From G963704535 sp963704535 (GTDB lineage: Bacteria > Chloroflexota > Chloroflexia > Chloroflexales > Roseiflexaceae): DNA of 64,000 nt. Each line of letters begins with the position of its first letter. Positions within the stretch are counted from its first letter, which is position 1. Positions 19,554 to 27,935 of the stretch are shown in pieces. Below the pieces are notes generated by a model. It did not search any database. It was not told where the DNA came from and saw only the letters and a list, made by a program, of their open reading frames with translations. The stretch covers positions 3,348,001 to 3,412,000 of the forward strand of contig OY969916.1 of the NCBI GenBank assembly GCA_963704535.1, given 5' to 3'. The position numbers and the translations under genes are program-made.

Positions 19554-20666
19554 ATGCGTATCTTGTTCCTTAATCCGTTCCATGGTGGATCGCACGCGGC
19601 CGTCGCCGAAGGGTACGCCCGCCATAGCCGCCACGAGGTGACGCTGCTGACGCTGCCGATCGCCGGCGGGTGGCGCTGGCGCATGCGCGGGGCTGCGGTC
19701 AGCTTCGCGCGCATGCTGCGTGGCCTGGGCGACCGATTCGATCTGATCCTCGCCACCGATATGCTGGACCTGGCGACGTTCCTGGGGCTGACGCGCGACC
19801 TGACAGCCGACATTCCGGTGGCGCTCTACGTCCACGAGAACCAACTGACCTACCCGCTGCCCACCGACCGCACGCGCGACCTGGCGTTCCCTTGGATCAA
19901 CTACACCAGCGCCCTGGCCGCCGACCAGATCTTCTTCAACTCCGGCTTTCACCGCCGCGCGTTCCTGGAGGCGCTCCCCGGCCTGGTCGGGCGCTACCAC
20001 GATCACCAGGAGCGCGACCTGGCCGAGGCGCTGGCCACCAAAGCCCAGGTGCTGCCGCCGGGGATTGACCTGGCACGGCTCGACCCACGCCCCGATGTTC
20101 TCAATTCTCAATGCTCAATTTTCAATTCCCAATCCCCGGTGATTCTGTGGAACAGCCGTTGGGAGTACGACAAGCGACCGGACGTGTTCTTCGAGGCGCT
20201 GCGGGCGCTTGAGGCGCGCGGAGTGGACTTTCGGGTGATCGTGGCGGGGGAGCACATCGACCCAAACGAGCCGAACTTCATGGCGGCGCGCGCGTGGCTG
20301 GCGCCACGGACGCTGGCGTGGGGCTACGCGCCCGACCTGGCGACCTACCGCGACCTGCTGTGGCAGGCCGATATCGTCATCAGCACGGCCATCCAGGAGT
20401 TCTTCGGGATCAGCGTGGTGGAGGCGATGTACTGCGGGTGTGTGCCGGTCCTGCCGCGCCGGCTGAGCTACCCGGAGCTGCTGCCGCCGGAGTATCACGC
20501 CGGCTGCCTGTACGACGAGCCGGCCGACCTGGTCGACCGGCTCGTGGCGGTGATCGCCGACCTACCGGCGCTGCGGGCGCGCGACTTCCGCAGCCTGGCG
20601 GCGCAGTACGCCTGGACTAGCATGGCGCCACGCTATGACGCGGCGTTCGAGCGGGTGGGCGAATAA
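19554..20666 (+). CDS. DUF3524/GTDC1-type glycosyltransferase (tRNA-queuosine mannosyltransferase-like)
   Basis: This 370-residue GT-B fold protein matches the DUF3524/GTDC1 family: N-terminal MRILFLNPFHGGSHAAVAEG, then YVHENQLTYPLP, the mid-protein ILWNSRWEYDKRPDVFF and the late IQEFFGISVVEAMYCGCVPVLP with the donor-binding Glu. The animal member mannosylates queuosine in tRNA-Asp; bacterial members are presumed to have the same activity. An ATTCTCA heptamer block (20097-20136) is inserted in frame (VLNSQCSIFNSQS) in the linker between the two Rossmann domains. The ATG at 19554 has no good ribosome site; the gene follows the helicase within 40 bases and may be read through from it. Confidence 0.82.
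   Translation: MRILFLNPFHGGSHAAVAEGYARHSRHEVTLLTLPIAGGWRWRMRGAAVSFARMLRGLGDRFDLILATDMLDLATFLGLTRDLTADIPVALYVHENQLTYPLPTDRTRDLAFPWINYTSALAADQIFFNSGFHRRAFLEALPGLVGRYHDHQERDLAEALATKAQVLPPGIDLARLDPRPDVLNSQCSIFNSQSPVILWNSRWEYDKRPDVFFEALRALEARGVDFRVIVAGEHIDPNEPNFMAARAWLAPRTLAWGYAPDLATYRDLLWQADIVISTAIQEFFGISVVEAMYCGCVPVLPRRLSYPELLPPEYHAGCLYDEPADLVDRLVAVIADLPALRARDFRSLAAQYAWTSMAPRYDAAFERVGE
20097..20136 (+). repeat. ATTCTCA heptamer repeat inside glycosyltransferase gene
   Basis: Five degenerate heptamers (TCAATTC, TCAATGC, TCAATTT and similar) are inserted in frame between the N- and C-terminal domains, where a length change is least likely to disturb folding. Confidence 0.85.
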
Positions 20667-20684
20667 ACGACCAGGGGTGCCTGC

Positions 20685-21992
20685 TCAGCGCCGCCTCATC
20701 GCGAAGGCGATCCCGCTCTGGAGCGTGCTGCGGGTGACGATGCCCTCCAGGCTGGTGCCAAGCCCGACCAGCGTTTGGGCGACCTCGGGGCGGATGCCGG
20801 TGAGGACGACTTGCGCGCCCAGCAGCTTGACGGCCTGGGCCGCGCGCAGCAGCCCATTGGCGACCTGGGTGTCAACCACCGGGACGCCGGTGATATCGAG
20901 GATCGCGACCTGGGCGTGGTGTTGGGAGATGCCGTTCAGCAGTTCGTCGACCACCTGCTGCGCCCGCCGCGAGTCCATCGCGCCGATCAGCGGCATCACC
21001 ATCACTGTGTCGCTGATCGGGATCAGCGGCGTGGACAGCTCGGCTAGGGTGGCGTCCTGGGCGCGGATCACCTCTTCCTGGAGCCGCACGCGCTCGGCCT
21101 CGGCCCGCTTGTGCTCGCTGATGTCGCGCGCGATCGTGGAGAAAAAGGCCACCTCTCCATCGGACGTTTTATGGGCGATGATCACCTGTGAAAGCGGGAC
21201 CTCGCGTCCATCCTGGGCGATGACCGCCGTCTCGCCGGTCCATAAGCCATCGCGAAGCACGGCCGGCTCTGCCTGCTCAAGAATGACCTTCTGAGCCCAC
21301 ACAGGGTGGTACTCGATCAAGTTCAGCGCTGAGATATCGGCGGTCATGCCGAGGCCGAGCATTTGGCGGCCGGCACGGTTGATCGAGAGGGCGCGCCCGC
21401 GCGGGTCGAAGGAGGCGACTAAGTCGGGGGTTGACTCGAGGATCGCGGCCAGCCGAGCCAGGGCGTCGGCCGTCTGGAGGCCGGCATATTCCAGGTTCAT
21501 GGCGTGGCGCCGCAGCTCAAGCTGGGCGGTGACCTGGCGGCCCAGCGCTTGAAGCGCCGCCATCTGCTCAGCGCGGATTCTGCGCGGAGCGTGGTCCATC
21601 ACGCACAGCAGCCCAAGCGATTGGCCTGTGATGGTTTTCAGCGGCACGCCGGCAAAGAACCGGATGTAGGGCGCGCAGGTGACCAGCGGGTCCATGGCGA
21701 AGCGCTCGTCGCACACCGCCTCAGGCACGATAATATCGTTCTCTTGCTGGATGGCATAGCTGAAGAAGGCGCTCTCGCGCGGCATCGCGACCGCATCAAG
21801 CCCGATCGATGATTTGAACCAGACCCGCCGCGCATCGGCAAACCCGATCATGGCGATCGGCGCCCCGCAGAGCTGCGCGGCCAGGCGGGTCAGGTCGTCG
21901 AACGCCGGCTCCGGGGCGGTGTCGAGGACGCGGTACTCGTTGAGCGCGGCAAGCCTGGCCGGCGCGTTGTGCAAGGGTGGTGCCTCGATCAT
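20685..21992 (-). CDS. GAF-PAS-STAS sensor protein (RsbR-like)
   Basis: This 435-residue cytoplasmic protein has a GAF domain (about 20-165; NEYRVLDTAPEPAFDDLTRLA start, typical of this GAF class), a PAS domain (about 185-310, ending TIARDISEHKRAEAE) and a C-terminal STAS domain (about 325-430; VMVMPLIGAMDSRRAQQ and ILDITGVPVVDTQVANGL). RsbR-type STAS proteins build stressosome-like complexes that respond to the sensory domains and to Ser/Thr phosphorylation. The conserved threonine/serine positions of the family are present in ITGVPVVDT. A related STAS domain lies at the right window edge. It converges with the glycosyltransferase gene 18 bases away. Confidence 0.88.
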   Translation of the reverse strand: MIEAPPLHNAPARLAALNEYRVLDTAPEPAFDDLTRLAAQLCGAPIAMIGFADARRVWFKSSIGLDAVAMPRESAFFSYAIQQENDIIVPEAVCDERFAMDPLVTCAPYIRFFAGVPLKTITGQSLGLLCVMDHAPRRIRAEQMAALQALGRQVTAQLELRRHAMNLEYAGLQTADALARLAAILESTPDLVASFDPRGRALSINRAGRQMLGLGMTADISALNLIEYHPVWAQKVILEQAEPAVLRDGLWTGETAVIAQDGREVPLSQVIIAHKTSDGEVAFFSTIARDISEHKRAEAERVRLQEEVIRAQDATLAELSTPLIPISDTVMVMPLIGAMDSRRAQQVVDELLNGISQHHAQVAILDITGVPVVDTQVANGLLRAAQAVKLLGAQVVLTGIRPEVAQTLVGLGTSLEGIVTRSTLQSGIAFAMRRR

Positions 21993-22088
21993 GGTCCAAT
22001 CTTCCTTTTCTCACCATCGCAAGCTCCTGGCAGCTGGTGCTGTCCGATGAGATAGTAGCAGAGGACCATAACCAAATTTGAACCATTA

Positions 22089-22174
22089 GACAAGGTTTCG
22101 GGCGGCGCCATTCGACTTTACGGCGTGAGTGGGGGAGACTGAGGGGGCTGCCCCCTCAAACCCCCTTTTCCTCC
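22089..22174. repeat. MITE-like repeat, left part and core
   Basis: This copy begins AGACAAGGTTTCGGGCGGCGCC and runs through the GAGGGGGCTGCCCCCTC core to a CCCCCTTTTC tract. The right terminal arm is missing and the LysE stop codon starts three bases later. Confidence 0.8.
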
Positions 22175-22176
22175 GA

Positions 22177-22791
22177 TCAGATCGCCCCGAAGATCAAGCC
22201 GCCGGCGAGAACAAGAAACATGGTCGCGGCGAAGCCATTGAAGAGCGCCATCCCACGCTGGCCGACCAGCCGCTGCGAGCGAACGACCAGCAGCGCGATC
22301 ACGGCCTCAAGCCCGGAGGCGACGACAAACCAGGTGACGGTGAAGAGCACCAACCCGGCCCAGCCAGCCTTCTCGTAGGCATGCAGCATCGTGGGCGTCC
22401 CGGTCGCCAGCCAGAAGGTCCAGGTGAGCGGGTTGAGCAGGTTGCCGAGCACCCCCTTCCAGAACGACCAGCCCTCCTGCCTCTGAAGCTCCGCCGCGCC
22501 GTGCCAGAGCCGCCAGGCGTCTCGGACGGCGCCGACGCTTAGGTAGACGAAGAATAGCGCGCCGCCGATGGCAACCCATGCCGAGGCCGCGTCCACCCGC
22601 GCGATCAGCCAGCTCAAAGCCAGGGCGGGGATCAATAGGATCAGATCGGCGGTGGCCGAGCCGAGGATGACCTTGAAGCTGGACCCGAAACCGCGGGCCG
22701 CCGCCTCGTGGATGATCGTCACAAAGACCGGGCCGACCGCCAGCGCGGCGCCGACGCCGAAGAGCAGGCCAAGGAGCAACGCATCACGCAT
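22177..22791 (-). CDS. LysE/RhtB family transporter
   Basis: This 204-residue integral membrane protein has six hydrophobic segments and the LysE-family N-terminal pattern LLLGLLFGVGAALAVGPVFV, followed by LLNPLTWTFWLA in the middle. Family members export amino acids or related small molecules using the proton gradient. The substrate cannot be read from the sequence. I chose the ATG at 22791, with GAGG ten bases upstream, rather than one at 22842. The gene is monocistronic between the STAS sensor and the divergent DUF3048 gene. Confidence 0.82.
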   Translation of the reverse strand: MRDALLLGLLFGVGAALAVGPVFVTIIHEAAARGFGSSFKVILGSATADLILLIPALALSWLIARVDAASAWVAIGGALFFVYLSVGAVRDAWRLWHGAAELQRQEGWSFWKGVLGNLLNPLTWTFWLATGTPTMLHAYEKAGWAGLVLFTVTWFVVASGLEAVIALLVVRSQRLVGQRGMALFNGFAATMFLVLAGGLIFGAI

Positions 22792-22902
22792 ACAATGCCT
22801 CAACAATACAATCGAGCGGAAGTGCGACTCCGAGCATACCAAAGCCCGAACGGCGCGCCAATGGTGGAGATCGCCAAATCTGGCGCGGGCAATTTAGTTA
22901 TT

Positions 22903-22929
22903 TTGACCAGGAAGCGATTATGGTACAAT
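22903..22929 (+). promoter_or_regulatory. Probable promoter of DUF3048 lipoprotein gene
   Basis: TTGACC at 22903 and TACAAT at 22924 are 15 bases apart, about 43 bases before the start codon. The spacing is slightly short but both boxes are good matches. Confidence 0.45.
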
Positions 22930-22971
22930 AGCCGCCGCTACAGGGCGTACATTACACTCGAAGGAGCCGTG

Positions 22972-24141
22972 ATGCCAACATCGAAACTGCCCCCGCTGCT
23001 CGCGCTGCTGCTCGGCGGTACGATCACCCTGGCCGCTTGCGGCGCCCCGGCGACCCTGCCGCCGACCGCCAGCGCCGTCGAGCCGAGCCCCGCACCCACG
23101 CTTGTGCCGCCGCGGCCGACCACGGCGCCCCCGCCCACGGCCAAGCCGGCCACACCGGCGCCCGCCCCGACTACGCCGCCCACGCCGACGGTCGTTCCAA
23201 ACCCGACCAAGGACCCGATCACCGGGGCGCCGGCGCTGGCTCGCGGCGCAGTGATGCAGCGGCCCTACGTGGTGATGATCGACAATCACCCGAACGCCTA
23301 CCCACAGACCGGGCTCGACCACGCGGCAGTGGTGTTCGAGGCATTGGCCGAGTTTGGTGTGACGCGCTTTATGGCGGTCTTCGCTCCAGGCATCACCACC
23401 GACACGCCGGAGATCGGCCCGGTTCGCAGCACCCGCGTGTACTTTGGGCAGTGGGCCATGGGCTTCCACGGGCTGTACGCTCATGCGGGCGGCTCGCCGG
23501 AGGGGCTCGCATTGGCCGAGAGCACCAACCAGTTGATCAACCTGGATGCCCTGCATAACGGCAGTTCGGCGTACTTCGCGCGCAGCGGCGAGCGCGCCGC
23601 GCCCCACAACCTGTACACCAGCAGCGACGATCTGCACCAGGCGGTCGAGGATGGCGGCGTGCTCGATTACGCCCACCCGGAGGTCGGCTTCCTCTTCAAG
23701 ACCGACTTAGCCGAGGCACAGCGACCGGCATCGCAGCAGTTCACGTACTTCTTTATCTATAAGGAGGATAGCGCCGGCTGGAGCTATGACCCGCAGACCA
23801 ACGGCTACCTGCGGCTGCGCCGGGACAAGCCGGCCCGCGATGCGGCCAGCGGCGAGCAGCTCTGGACCAAGAACGTGGTCGTGATCGAGGTCGAGGAGGC
23901 GCCGATCCCGGGCGATCCGAAGGGCCGGATCGAGCAGAATGTGATTGGGACTGGGCGGGCGCGGCTGTTCCAGGATGGGGTCGAGCGCGAGATCACCTGG
24001 CGCAAAGAGGCCGCCGCGGAGCAGCTTGGATTCTTTGATGACGACGGCGCCGAGATCCGGCTCAACGCCGGCCCGGTCTGGATCGTGTCGCTGCCATCAC
24101 TCGATAACCTGACGATCGAGACGGTCGCCGCCAACTCCTGA
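22972..24141 (+). CDS. DUF3048 domain lipoprotein
   Basis: This 389-residue exported protein has a lipobox signal peptide (LLLGGTITLAAC, Cys about residue 23), a Pro/Thr/Ala-rich linker to about residue 85, and a DUF3048 domain (RPYVVMIDNHPNAYPQTGLDHA, later FGVTRFMAVF and GPVRSTRVYF) with its C-terminal subdomain (WRKEAAAEQLGFFDDDGAEI and similar). The family (YerB of Bacillus) is widespread on the outer face of the membrane; its biochemical role is unknown. The ATG at 22972 has AAGGAG five bases upstream. Confidence 0.88.
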   Translation: MPTSKLPPLLALLLGGTITLAACGAPATLPPTASAVEPSPAPTLVPPRPTTAPPPTAKPATPAPAPTTPPTPTVVPNPTKDPITGAPALARGAVMQRPYVVMIDNHPNAYPQTGLDHAAVVFEALAEFGVTRFMAVFAPGITTDTPEIGPVRSTRVYFGQWAMGFHGLYAHAGGSPEGLALAESTNQLINLDALHNGSSAYFARSGERAAPHNLYTSSDDLHQAVEDGGVLDYAHPEVGFLFKTDLAEAQRPASQQFTYFFIYKEDSAGWSYDPQTNGYLRLRRDKPARDAASGEQLWTKNVVVIEVEEAPIPGDPKGRIEQNVIGTGRARLFQDGVEREITWRKEAAAEQLGFFDDDGAEIRLNAGPVWIVSLPSLDNLTIETVAANS

Positions 24142-24166
24142 AGGTGACGGCTTCAATTGTCAGAAG

Positions 24167-24221
24167 CTATCTAAAAAGGGGTTCTTGAGGGGCAGCCCCT
24201 CAAGAACCCCTTTTTAGATAG
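24167..24221. repeat. Perfect 55-base palindrome, G-rich family
   Basis: Two 27-base arms (CTATCTAAAAAGGGG ... GAGGGGC) are exact reverse complements around one central A. It lies 25 bases after the DUF3048 stop codon, a position consistent with use as a terminator. A degenerate G-rich copy follows at 24281-24332. Confidence 0.88.
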
Positions 24222-24403
24222 TCTCTTATTGATGGCCGAAAACTTGCTCTTATTACGTCTAGTGATCCATCACAGGGATTTTGAGGGGGGGAGGTTTGGA
24301 GCGGGCCGCCCCTCCAAGCTGCCCCACCCAGCAGAATCAGTGTGATCAGCCACTCATTCAATAGGGTGGAGAGCGCGGCAGCGCTTACCATATAGAGGCA
24401 TTT

Positions 24404-24769
24404 ATGATGGCCACGGTTCTCGTAATCGACGACGAAGCTCCGATCGTCGCGCTACTGGTCGATCTTATCGAGGAAAAGGGGCACACGGCCTTCCACGCGA
24501 GTAATGGCGTCGAGGGGCTTGCACTGGCGCGCCAGGCACACCCGGATCTGATCATCTCGGATGTGATGATGCCGCTGCTCGACGGCTATGCGCTGCTGGA
24601 GGCGCTGCGCTCCGAGCCTGATCTGGCCCATATAACCGTGATCCTCATGAGCGCCGCCTTTCCGCGCACCGGCAAGCCGCTCACCGAGCTGGCCATCGAC
24701 GGCTACCTGCGTAAGCCGTTCGACCTTGCGACGGTCGAGACTGTGATCAGTAACTTGCCCGACAACTGA
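24404..24769 (+). CDS. CheY-like single-domain response regulator
   Basis: This 121-residue protein is a bare receiver: acidic pocket DDE at 9-11, phospho-Asp D53 in IISDVMMPLLDG, Ser in ILMSAAF at the Thr/Ser switch position and K104 in LRKPFD. It has no output domain, so it must act by binding a partner or by phosphotransfer. No kinase is adjacent; the free-standing hybrid kinase at 4.5-6.1 kb is one candidate partner by family logic only. GAGG lies about ten bases before the ATG. Confidence 0.88.
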   Translation: MMATVLVIDDEAPIVALLVDLIEEKGHTAFHASNGVEGLALARQAHPDLIISDVMMPLLDGYALLEALRSEPDLAHITVILMSAAFPRTGKPLTELAIDGYLRKPFDLATVETVISNLPDN

Positions 24770-24792
24770 GTGTGGATGGTCCATTGTTCGTC

Positions 24793-24819
24793 GTAGGGGC
24801 GTATTGCATACGCCCCTAC
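24793..24819. repeat. GTAGGGGCGTAT palindrome overlapping recR stop
   Basis: Twelve-base arms GTAGGGGCGTAT and ATACGCCCCTAC flank TGC. The recR stop codon TAG lies inside the right arm. The palindrome separates two convergent genes and could terminate both. Confidence 0.85.
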
Positions 24820-25433
24820 AGTTCGCGGCGCCCCTCGATCGCGGAGCCGAGCGTGCTTGGGTCGGCCCACTCAAGATCCCCGCCGGTCGGCAAGCCGCGC
24901 GCGAGGCGGGTGACGTGGACGCCCAGTGGCACCAGCGCCCGCTGGAGGTGGAAGGCCGTGGCATCGCCCTCCAGATTCGCGTTGGTGGCCAGAATGACCT
25001 CCTCGACCGGCTCGGCGCGCACGCGGTCGACTAACTCATCGAAGCGGATATCCTCACGATTCAGCCCCTCAAGCGGAGCGATCCGGCCATGCAGCACGTG
25101 GTAGACACCACGGAACTTGCCGGTGCGCTCGACCGCCAGAACGTCGAGCGGCTCTTCGACGACCAGGATCTGGCGCTGGTCGCGGGTCGAACTGGTGCAG
25201 ATCACGCACGGGTCATCGAGGGTGATATTGAAGCAGCGCGAGCAGAAGCGCACATTGTCCTTGAGCCCGACCAGCGCCTCGGCCAGGGCGTGCGCCTGCT
25301 CGTCGGGGGCGCGCAGCAGGAAGAAGACCAGGCGCGAAGCGGTCTTGGGGCCAATGCCCGGCAGGCGGCTCAACTCTTCGATCAGCCGGGCGACCGGCGG
25401 GATCAGCACTTGGTTTTCGAATCCATTGTTCAT
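24816..25433 (-). CDS. recR: Recombination mediator RecR
   Basis: RecR works with RecF/RecO to load RecA on gapped DNA. The 205-residue protein has the helix-hairpin-helix LSRLPGIGPKTASRLVFFLL (about 21-40), a four-cysteine zinc site (C64, C67, C76, C79), the Toprim segment ILVVEEPLDVLAVERTG, and the C-terminal Walker-like LARGLPTGGDLEWAD. It is the third gene of the classical dnaX-ybaB-recR operon, about 100 bases after ybaB. A G-rich palindrome fills that gap and another repeat provides its stop codon. Confidence 0.96.
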   Translation of the reverse strand: MNNGFENQVLIPPVARLIEELSRLPGIGPKTASRLVFFLLRAPDEQAHALAEALVGLKDNVRFCSRCFNITLDDPCVICTSSTRDQRQILVVEEPLDVLAVERTGKFRGVYHVLHGRIAPLEGLNREDIRFDELVDRVRAEPVEEVILATNANLEGDATAFHLQRALVPLGVHVTRLARGLPTGGDLEWADPSTLGSAIEGRREL

Positions 25434-25455
25434 AAAAGAACCTTAATGGCCGTCT

Positions 25456-25503
25456 AAAAAAGGGGAGGCTTGGAGGGGTGGCCCCCTCCAAGCCTCCCCC
25501 TTT
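25456..25503. repeat. G-rich palindromic repeat between ybaB and recR
   Basis: Arms AAAGGGGAGGCTTGGAGGGG and CCCCCTCCAAGCCTCCCCC pair around a TGG centre. It lies inside the operon, so it would weaken or process the transcript ahead of recR. Confidence 0.8.
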
Positions 25504-25532
25504 CTCGGAACGGATTTACGGGTACGCTGTAC

Positions 25533-25838
25533 TTAGAACAATCCGGGCAGCTTCATCCCGCCGGTCAGCGGACCCATCTGCTTCTCGGCCAACTCCTGAG
25601 CCTTCTTGCTGGCATCGTTGATCGCGGCGACAATCAGGTCCTGGAGCGTCTCGACGTCTTCCGGGTCCACGACCTCAGGCGCCAGCTTGATCGAGAGCAG
25701 GTCGCGATGGCCGTTCATTGTAACGCTGACATAGCTGCCGGCGCTCCCCTCGACCTTTGTATTCCCCAACTCCTCCTGGATCTTCGCCATCTGGCGCTGC
25801 ATCTGCTGGGCCATCTGCTGAAGCTGACGCGGGTTCAT
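25533..25838 (-). CDS. ybaB: YbaB/EbfC family nucleoid-associated protein
   Basis: This 101-residue DNA-binding protein has the family's charged N-terminal helix (QMAQQMQRQMAKIQEEL) followed by the GSAGSYVSVTMNGHRDL sheet and the DLIVAAINDASKKAQELAE helix. YbaB dimers bind DNA as tweezers and influence nucleoid organisation and repair. Its ATG overlaps the dnaX stop by four bases (ATGA), so the two are translationally coupled. Confidence 0.95.
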   Translation of the reverse strand: MNPRQLQQMAQQMQRQMAKIQEELGNTKVEGSAGSYVSVTMNGHRDLLSIKLAPEVVDPEDVETLQDLIVAAINDASKKAQELAEKQMGPLTGGMKLPGLF

Positions 25839-27724
25839 GAACTACTCTCTTTCTTCTGTTCGACGGCGATGATGTCGGCGTCGAAGATATTGATTGCCGC
25901 CTTGACGTGTGGGTCCTGGCGGCTGTTGCGGATCTGCTCACGCAGCTCGTTCGCGTTCTCGCGGTGCTGGGCCTCGGCGACGCAGCTGATCGTATAGTTC
26001 GCACGCATACATTTGCTGAGCACCGTTTCGATCAAGCGCCGCGCCTTGGACTGCTGAATCCGCTTGACCTGCCAGTCGGTCTTGACCTCGAAGATGATCA
26101 GCGTTTCTTTCACGTCGATCGGCTTCACACCGCCATTGCTGGTCAAGAGCACATACAGCGTCTTGTCGCGGGCGCGTATGCCTTGCAAGACATCTTCCCA
26201 GATGCCCTCGACCTGCTCCAGGAGCGCCACATCGGCGTTGGCCTGGGCCACGCCATCGCCGCTCTCGGCATCGGCCACGAACGCTGCGGCGCCCTCGTGG
26301 ATCGCGAGCTCGTCCTGCGCCGGGGCGAGCGTCTCGGCAACCTGCGCGTGCCCCGGTGCGTCCGCCGGCTCGGCCAGATCAAGTGCCGGAGTGGGCTGTG
26401 CATCCTTCGGTAATTCCAGCGCCCCCCACTCTGATGCCGGGTGCGATGGCTCATCCGGCACCGGCGCAGGGATGGGGGCAACGGGTGGCTGGGGCGCGGA
26501 AACGACGGGCGCACGCTCCGGTGTGGATGGCGGCTGAACCGCCGGTGGCCGGGCTGGAGTAGGTGGCGGCGCAGCGGGGCGCTGTGGCTGGCGCTGCGGT
26601 GGGGCGGCAGCCCGCGCCGGCGCCTGAGCGGCGGCCGGCGCGGGCACGGCAATCGCCTCGACGACGGCCAGCTCCAGCGGGAGCTGGCCGTAGGCGCTGG
26701 TGCGCAACTGGAAGTCGAGCCCACTGAACAGCTTGACCCAGCCGAGGAACGACGTGAGATCGCCGGCGGCGGCCTGAGCCTCGAGCGCGGCCAGGTCCTC
26801 GACCGTTACGTCAAGCAGCGCCGGGTCGCCGCCGGCCTTCAGCAGCATCACAGCCCGCAGCCGCTCGACCAGGTCGCGCGAGAACTGCCGCAGATCGGCG
26901 CCCTGCGTGGCGACACCATTGACCGCGTGCAGCGCGCCGGAGAGATCGCCGCCAATCAACGCATCGACCAGCGCGGCGACCTCCTGGGCTTCGGTCGCGC
27001 CCAGCAAGCCGCGCACCTGCTCCAGCCTGATCGTGCCGCCGCCATAGGCCATGAGTTGGTCGAGCACGCTGAGCGCATCGCGCATGCTGCCGGTCGCGGC
27101 GCGGGCGATCGCCTCGGCCACGCCCGGCTCAAGGCTGATCTGCTCGGCTGCGGCGATCTCGTGCAGGTGCGTGGCAGTCGCAGCGACGGTGTGGCGGTTG
27201 AAGGTGAAGCGCTGGCAGCGCGATAGGATCGTCGCCGGCACTTTGTGGCTCTCGGTGGTGGCCAGGACAAACAGCGCGTGGCTGGGCGGCTCCTCAAGCG
27301 TCTTGAGCAGCGCGTTGAACGCCGCCGTCGACAACATGTGGACCTCATCGATTATGTAAACCTTAAAGGCGCCGCTGGTAGGCCGGAACTGGACCCGCTC
27401 GATGATCTCACGCGCATCCTCGACGCTCGTATGCGAGGCGGCGTCCATCTCGATCACGTCCACGGCGCGGCCCTCGGCAATCGCCGTACACGACGCGCAG
27501 GCGCCACAAGGCCGTTGCCCGACCTCGGCCAGGCAGTTGACCGCCTTGGCCAGCAGGCGCGCGACCGTCGTCTTGCCGACGCCGCGAGGGCCAGTGAACA
27601 AGTAGGCGTGCGCGATCCGGCCCTCGGCCATGGCGTTGCGCAGAGTCTGGACGATATGTTCCTGGCCGATCAGCTCATCGAACGTCTGCGAGCGATAGCG
27701 ACGGTACAGCGCCTGGGAAGCCAT
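25835..27724 (-). CDS. dnaX: DNA polymerase III subunits gamma and tau
   Basis: The clamp-loader ATPase opens with YRRYRSQTFDELIGQEHIV, Walker A GPRGVGKTT (45-53), a zinc module (C64, C73, C76, C79), Walker B VYIIDEVHML, and the SRC arginine-finger motif in LSRCQRFTF. Residues about 360-480 are a Pro/Ala-rich linker, and the C-terminal 130 residues (from about EQVEGIWEDVLQGIRARDKT) resemble the tau tail that binds polymerase III alpha. At 629 residues this is the full-length tau form. It heads the dnaX-ybaB-recR operon. Confidence 0.96.
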   Translation of the reverse strand: MASQALYRRYRSQTFDELIGQEHIVQTLRNAMAEGRIAHAYLFTGPRGVGKTTVARLLAKAVNCLAEVGQRPCGACASCTAIAEGRAVDVIEMDAASHTSVEDAREIIERVQFRPTSGAFKVYIIDEVHMLSTAAFNALLKTLEEPPSHALFVLATTESHKVPATILSRCQRFTFNRHTVAATATHLHEIAAAEQISLEPGVAEAIARAATGSMRDALSVLDQLMAYGGGTIRLEQVRGLLGATEAQEVAALVDALIGGDLSGALHAVNGVATQGADLRQFSRDLVERLRAVMLLKAGGDPALLDVTVEDLAALEAQAAAGDLTSFLGWVKLFSGLDFQLRTSAYGQLPLELAVVEAIAVPAPAAAQAPARAAAPPQRQPQRPAAPPPTPARPPAVQPPSTPERAPVVSAPQPPVAPIPAPVPDEPSHPASEWGALELPKDAQPTPALDLAEPADAPGHAQVAETLAPAQDELAIHEGAAAFVADAESGDGVAQANADVALLEQVEGIWEDVLQGIRARDKTLYVLLTSNGGVKPIDVKETLIIFEVKTDWQVKRIQQSKARRLIETVLSKCMRANYTISCVAEAQHRENANELREQIRNSRQDPHVKAAINIFDADIIAVEQKKESSS

Positions 27725-27756
27725 TCTACCTCTCTCTGGTGCGTTTGGTGCGCTTC

Positions 27757-27785
27757 ATTATACCCCACTGGCGACCAGGTGACAA
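27757..27785 (-). promoter_or_regulatory. Promoter of dnaX operon
   Basis: On the minus strand TTGTCA (27785-27780) and TATAAT (27762-27757) are separated by 17 bases, 33 bases before the dnaX ATG. The -35 box lies in a GTGACAAG-type direct-repeat stretch, so the repeat may contribute to expression. Confidence 0.65.
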
Positions 27786-27828
27786 GGTGAGGGGGTGACA
27801 AGGTGACAAGATGAAGGGGTGAAGAGGA

Positions 27829-27857
27829 GGATGGAGGATGGAGGATGGAGGATGGAG
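27829..27857. repeat. GGATGGA heptamer tandem repeat
   Basis: Four near-exact GGATGGA heptamers lie upstream of the dnaX promoter, preceded by GTGACAAG-type direct repeats (27780-27815). Confidence 0.8.
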
Positions 27858-27868
27858 CATCACGTTTC

Positions 27869-27935
27869 AGAGACTGTTTGAAAAGGGGGAGTTTGAGGGG
27901 TGACCCCTCAAACTCCCCCTTTTCAAACAGTCTCT
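27869..27935. repeat. Perfect 67-base palindrome, G-rich family
   Basis: Two exact 33-base arms (AGAGACTGTTTGAAAAGGGG ...) surround one G. It abuts the stop codon of the phosphotransferase-fold gene and would form a very strong terminator. A damaged copy of the same subtype lies at 51356-51410. Confidence 0.9.
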
